6,610 nt of DNA from positions 1 to 6,610 of the forward strand of contig JAISZQ010000307.1 in NCBI GenBank assembly GCA_031269165.1, given 5' to 3'. The position numbers and the translations under genes were made by a program. Below, piece after piece: positions 4,857 to 6,610 of the stretch. Under the pieces are notes generated by a model that saw only the letters and a list, made by a program, of their open reading frames with translations, searched no databases and was not told the origin of the DNA. The stretch is from Spirochaetaceae bacterium. Lineage in GTDB: Bacteria > Spirochaetota > Spirochaetia > Treponematales > Breznakiellaceae. Numbering within the stretch: position 1 is the stretch's first letter; every line of letters starts with the position of its first letter.

Positions 4857-5035
4857 TGTTCCCAATCCGGCTTGGGGATCTTCCACGCCTTCATAAGCTT
4901 CTTGTCCTGCTCCGCAAGCCGCGCATATACCTCCGGCGGTATCGGCTCCCTGATCTGGGCGATCACTTCGCGGATGATGTTAATGTCTTTAATCTCGGTC
5001 GGTTGGACCGGCTTCCATTTCCATTTAGTTCCCAT
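4853..5035 (-). CDS. Unrecognised 60-aa protein, possible antitoxin or partner of the GNAT protein
   Basis: I do not recognise this protein family. It is 60 aa with a Trp/Lys-rich start (MGTKWKWKP), a predicted helical middle containing IREPIPPEVYARLAEQDKKL, and a Trp-containing end (IPKPDWEQ). It is supported as a real gene by a strong GGAGG site five bases before the ATG, a good promoter just upstream, and an ATGA overlap with the GNAT gene that implies coupled translation. PPEVYARL faintly resembles the helix after the strand in ribbon-helix-helix antitoxins, but the usual N-terminal strand is not evident and the protein is shorter than the usual DUF1778/TacA antitoxins. The antitoxin role is proposed from gene order only. 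Confidence 0.7.
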   Translation of the reverse strand: MGTKWKWKPVQPTEIKDINIIREVIAQIREPIPPEVYARLAEQDKKLMKAWKIPKPDWEQ

Positions 5036-5052
5036 AATTTCCTCCGTGTATA

Positions 5053-5081
5053 AAGATACCGTGAAAGGCAGGGAACGTCAA
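5053..5081 (-). promoter_or_regulatory. Sigma70-type promoter of the small ORF/GNAT unit
   Basis: Reading on the minus strand, -35 TTGACG (complement of 5076-5081) and -10 TATCTT (complement of 5053-5058) are separated by 17 bp. Transcription would start near 5046, immediately before the GGAGG at 5041-5045, so the leader is only about 11 nt. The promoter points away from the GH1 gene. Confidence 0.65.
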
Positions 5082-5111
5082 GCGTTTATGCGCGTTTGCG
5101 CGCGTTGCGCG
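5082..5111. promoter_or_regulatory. Three tandem 10-bp iterons (GCGTTT...) upstream of the promoter
   Basis: GCGTTTATGC (5082-5091), GCGTTTGCGC (5092-5101) and GCGTTGCGCG (5102-5111) repeat with a 10-bp period, placing the same face of each unit on one side of the helix. They directly abut the minus-strand -35 box and lie in the divergent gap before the GH1 gene. The arrangement looks like a multi-copy operator or activator site. The last unit also forms a CGCGC/GCGCG hairpin (5099-5103 with 5107-5111). Confidence 0.5.
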
Positions 5112-5198
5112 AATAGATAAGAGCATTGAACATGGATAATGTCGTGTTTTGGAGACTGCGCGTTCTGTTACCATCATTCTCCATGTACCATTTTTAAT

Positions 5199-5236
5199 TC
5201 CCCAAAGGGGATTTCCCCTTTGAGAAATATTTTTTT
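5199..5236 (+). promoter_or_regulatory. Mutually exclusive hairpins with T-run before the GH1 gene
   Basis: TCCCC/GGGGA (5199-5203 with 5207-5211) and AAAGGGGA/TCCCCTTT (5204-5211 with 5214-5221) share the same middle strand and cannot form together. The second stem is followed at short distance by a T7 run (5230-5236), giving a terminator-like shape just ahead of the ribosome-binding site. It may be an attenuator or a terminator for upstream transcription. A lone GATAAT (5135-5140) is the only promoter-like box in 5112-5198, and no convincing RAT is present here. Confidence 0.45.
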
Positions 5237-5251
5237 ATGAGGAGGGAGAAC

Positions 5252-6610
5252 ATGAGTTTTCCAAAAGGGTTTTTATGGGGCGGCGCGATTGCCGCTAATC
5301 AGGCGGAGGGCGCGTATCGGGAGGACGGCAAAGGACTTTCCTGCGCGGATGTCATGCGCGGCGGCAAGGGCAGAATGGCGGAGATTGCGGACAGCAGGGC
5401 CTTGCGACGCACTATCGAAAAGCCGGAGGGCTTTTTCCCGTCTCACGAGGCGATTGACTTTTACCGCCGTTACAAAGAGGACATCGCGCTCTTTGCCGAG
5501 ATGGGGTTCAAGGTGTTTCGCACCTCGATCGCGTGGTCGCGGATTTTCCCCAACGGGGATGACGCGCAGCCGAATGAGAAGGGACTTGCCTTTTACGACA
5601 GCCTCTTTGACGAATGCCGCAAGCACGGCATCGAGCCGCTGGTGACGATTTCGCACTACGAGTCGCCGCTCGCGCTCACGAAAAAGTACAACGGCTGGGC
5701 AAGCCGCGAACTTATCCCGCTCTTTGAACGGTATGCGCGGGTGCTGTTCAAGCGGTATAAGGACAAGGTGAAGTACTGGCTCACGTTCAACGAGATTAAC
5801 GGGACGCAGTTTTTCCCGTTTTTCGGTACAGGCGCGCTTATCGACAATCCGGCGGAGAACCGGCAGCCGGTCTATCAGGCGAGCCATAACCAGTTGGTGG
5901 CGAGCGCCCTTGCGGTGAAGGCGTGCCACGAGATCATTCCCGGCGCGAAGATCGGCAACATGATTGCCGCGATGATGATCTACCCGTATTCGTGCCGCCC
6001 GGAGGATGTCTGGCTCAAGACGAAAGAGGAGCGGAAGACCTACTTTTACAGCGACGTACAGGCGCGGGGCTCCTATCCCGCCTACATGGAGCGGCTTTTC
6101 GAGAGGGAGCGAATCGTGCTTGAGCGGGGTCCTGAGGACGCGCGGATTTTGCGCGAGGGGACGGTTGACTTCATTTCGTTTAGTTACTACATGAGCATGA
6201 CCGCTTCGAGTGATCCCGCGCTTGCCGGGGCCGAGGGCAACCTCTTTGGCGGGGTGAAAAACCCCTACCTTGAGTCATCCGAGTGGGGCTGGCAGATTGA
6301 CCCGCTGGGACTGCGGACACTGCTGAACAATCTCTACGACCGCTACCAGAAGCCGCTGTTCATCGTAGAGAACGGCCTCGGCGCGAAGGATGTGGTCGAG
6401 GCGGACGGCTCGGTCAACGACGACTACCGCATCGACTACCTGCGCGATCACATCAAGGCAATGAAGGCGGCTGTAGAAGAAGACGGCGTTGATCTTATGG
6501 GCTACACGCCGTGGGGCTGCATCGACCTCGTGAGCGCGTCCACCGGGGAGATGTCCAAGCGGTACGGCTTCATCTACGTTGACAAAGACGACGAGGGCAA
6601 GGGCACGCTG
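5252..6610 (+). CDS. bglA: 6-phospho-beta-glucosidase, GH1 family (runs off window)
   Basis: A cytoplasmic enzyme that hydrolyses 6-phospho-beta-glucosides delivered by the PTS to glucose 6-phosphate and an aglycone or glucose. The visible 453 aa are nearly complete; relatives are about 475-480 aa. Seen are the GH1 N-terminal signature FLWGGAIAANQAEGA (7-21), the acid/base motif TFNEIN with Glu181, the nucleophile motif IVENGLG with Glu373, and a phosphate-binding segment with Ser428 and SKRY (Lys436, Tyr438), which separates 6-phospho enzymes from plain beta-glucosidases. The closing WGCIDLVSASTGEMSKRYGF segment closely resembles E. coli BglA/AscB. AGGAGG at 5240-5245 lies six bases before ATG 5252; an in-frame ATG at 5237 overlaps that site and is less likely. 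The enzyme forms a functional pair with the EIIBCA permease 2.4 kb upstream, although other genes separate them. Confidence 0.95.
   Translation, partial: MSFPKGFLWGGAIAANQAEGAYREDGKGLSCADVMRGGKGRMAEIADSRALRRTIEKPEGFFPSHEAIDFYRRYKEDIALFAEMGFKVFRTSIAWSRIFPNGDDAQPNEKGLAFYDSLFDECRKHGIEPLVTISHYESPLALTKKYNGWASRELIPLFERYARVLFKRYKDKVKYWLTFNEINGTQFFPFFGTGALIDNPAENRQPVYQASHNQLVASALAVKACHEIIPGAKIGNMIAAMMIYPYSCRPEDVWLKTKEERKTYFYSDVQARGSYPAYMERLFERERIVLERGPEDARILREGTVDFISFSYYMSMTASSDPALAGAEGNLFGGVKNPYLESSEWGWQIDPLGLRTLLNNLYDRYQKPLFIVENGLGAKDVVEADGSVNDDYRIDYLRDHIKAMKAAVEEDGVDLMGYTPWGCIDLVSASTGEMSKRYGFIYVDKDDEGKGTL

Noticed and set aside
4287..5120. A 277-codon plus-strand open frame with an AGGGAGA site before its ATG
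   Set aside because: It is antisense to the GNAT gene and the 60-aa gene, has no recognisable domain, and the minus-strand frames have the coherent GNAT motifs, ATGA overlap and promoter.
5163..5192. A second RAT upstream of the GH1 gene (TTCTGTTACCATCATT... ACC)
   Set aside because: Only GTTACC and a distant ACC match; the diagnostic GGATTGTTAC is absent and no consistent stem forms.

Overview
The window reads as a carbohydrate-uptake locus from a fermentative bacterium with a moderately high GC content (roughly mid-50s by eye, not computed). A diderm is likely, because one protein carries a lipoprotein signal and the Shine-Dalgarno sites are strong. The interspersed palindromic repeats and the long G tract inside a gene recall treponemes, but that lineage assignment is a weak inference.

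Layout. Positions 1-930 hold no convincing protein gene. They contain a cluster of strong hairpins (59-230), two complete copies and one half copy of a palindromic repeat family (303-611), phased A-tracts, a sigma70-type promoter (694-722) and a BglG/LicT-type antiterminator target in a leader of about 210 nt. Next comes a beta-glucoside PTS permease with EIIB-EIIC-EIIA order (940-2881), whose reading frame is broken at a run of 11 G between EIIB and EIIC. A half repeat follows, then a lipoprotein of the histidine phosphatase superfamily (3125-4030) preceded by a duplicated ribosome-binding site. More repeat copies (4031-4229) fill the convergent intergenic space. On the minus strand lies a two-gene unit: an unrecognised 60-aa protein overlapping, by ATGA, a GNAT acetyltransferase, an arrangement resembling toxin-antitoxin modules. 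Its promoter abuts three 10-bp iterons. The window ends in a GH1 6-phospho-beta-glucosidase (5252 to the edge, missing only its C-terminus).

How it works together. The PTS permease would import and phosphorylate aryl-beta-glucosides or cellobiose-type sugars, and the GH1 enzyme would hydrolyse the 6-phospho-beta-glucoside in the cytoplasm. The RAT-like leader implies control by a PRD-containing antiterminator encoded elsewhere. The phosphatase and the GNAT pair sit between permease and hydrolase and look like later arrivals, since the gene boundaries there are marked by repeat elements.

The most unusual signals are: (i) the repeat family, whose best copy folds as a four-way cloverleaf with no unpaired junction base and whose truncated copies mostly end at predicted hairpin tips; (ii) the G11 tract that could toggle the permease between fused and split forms; (iii) the small-ORF/GNAT pair with helically phased iterons.
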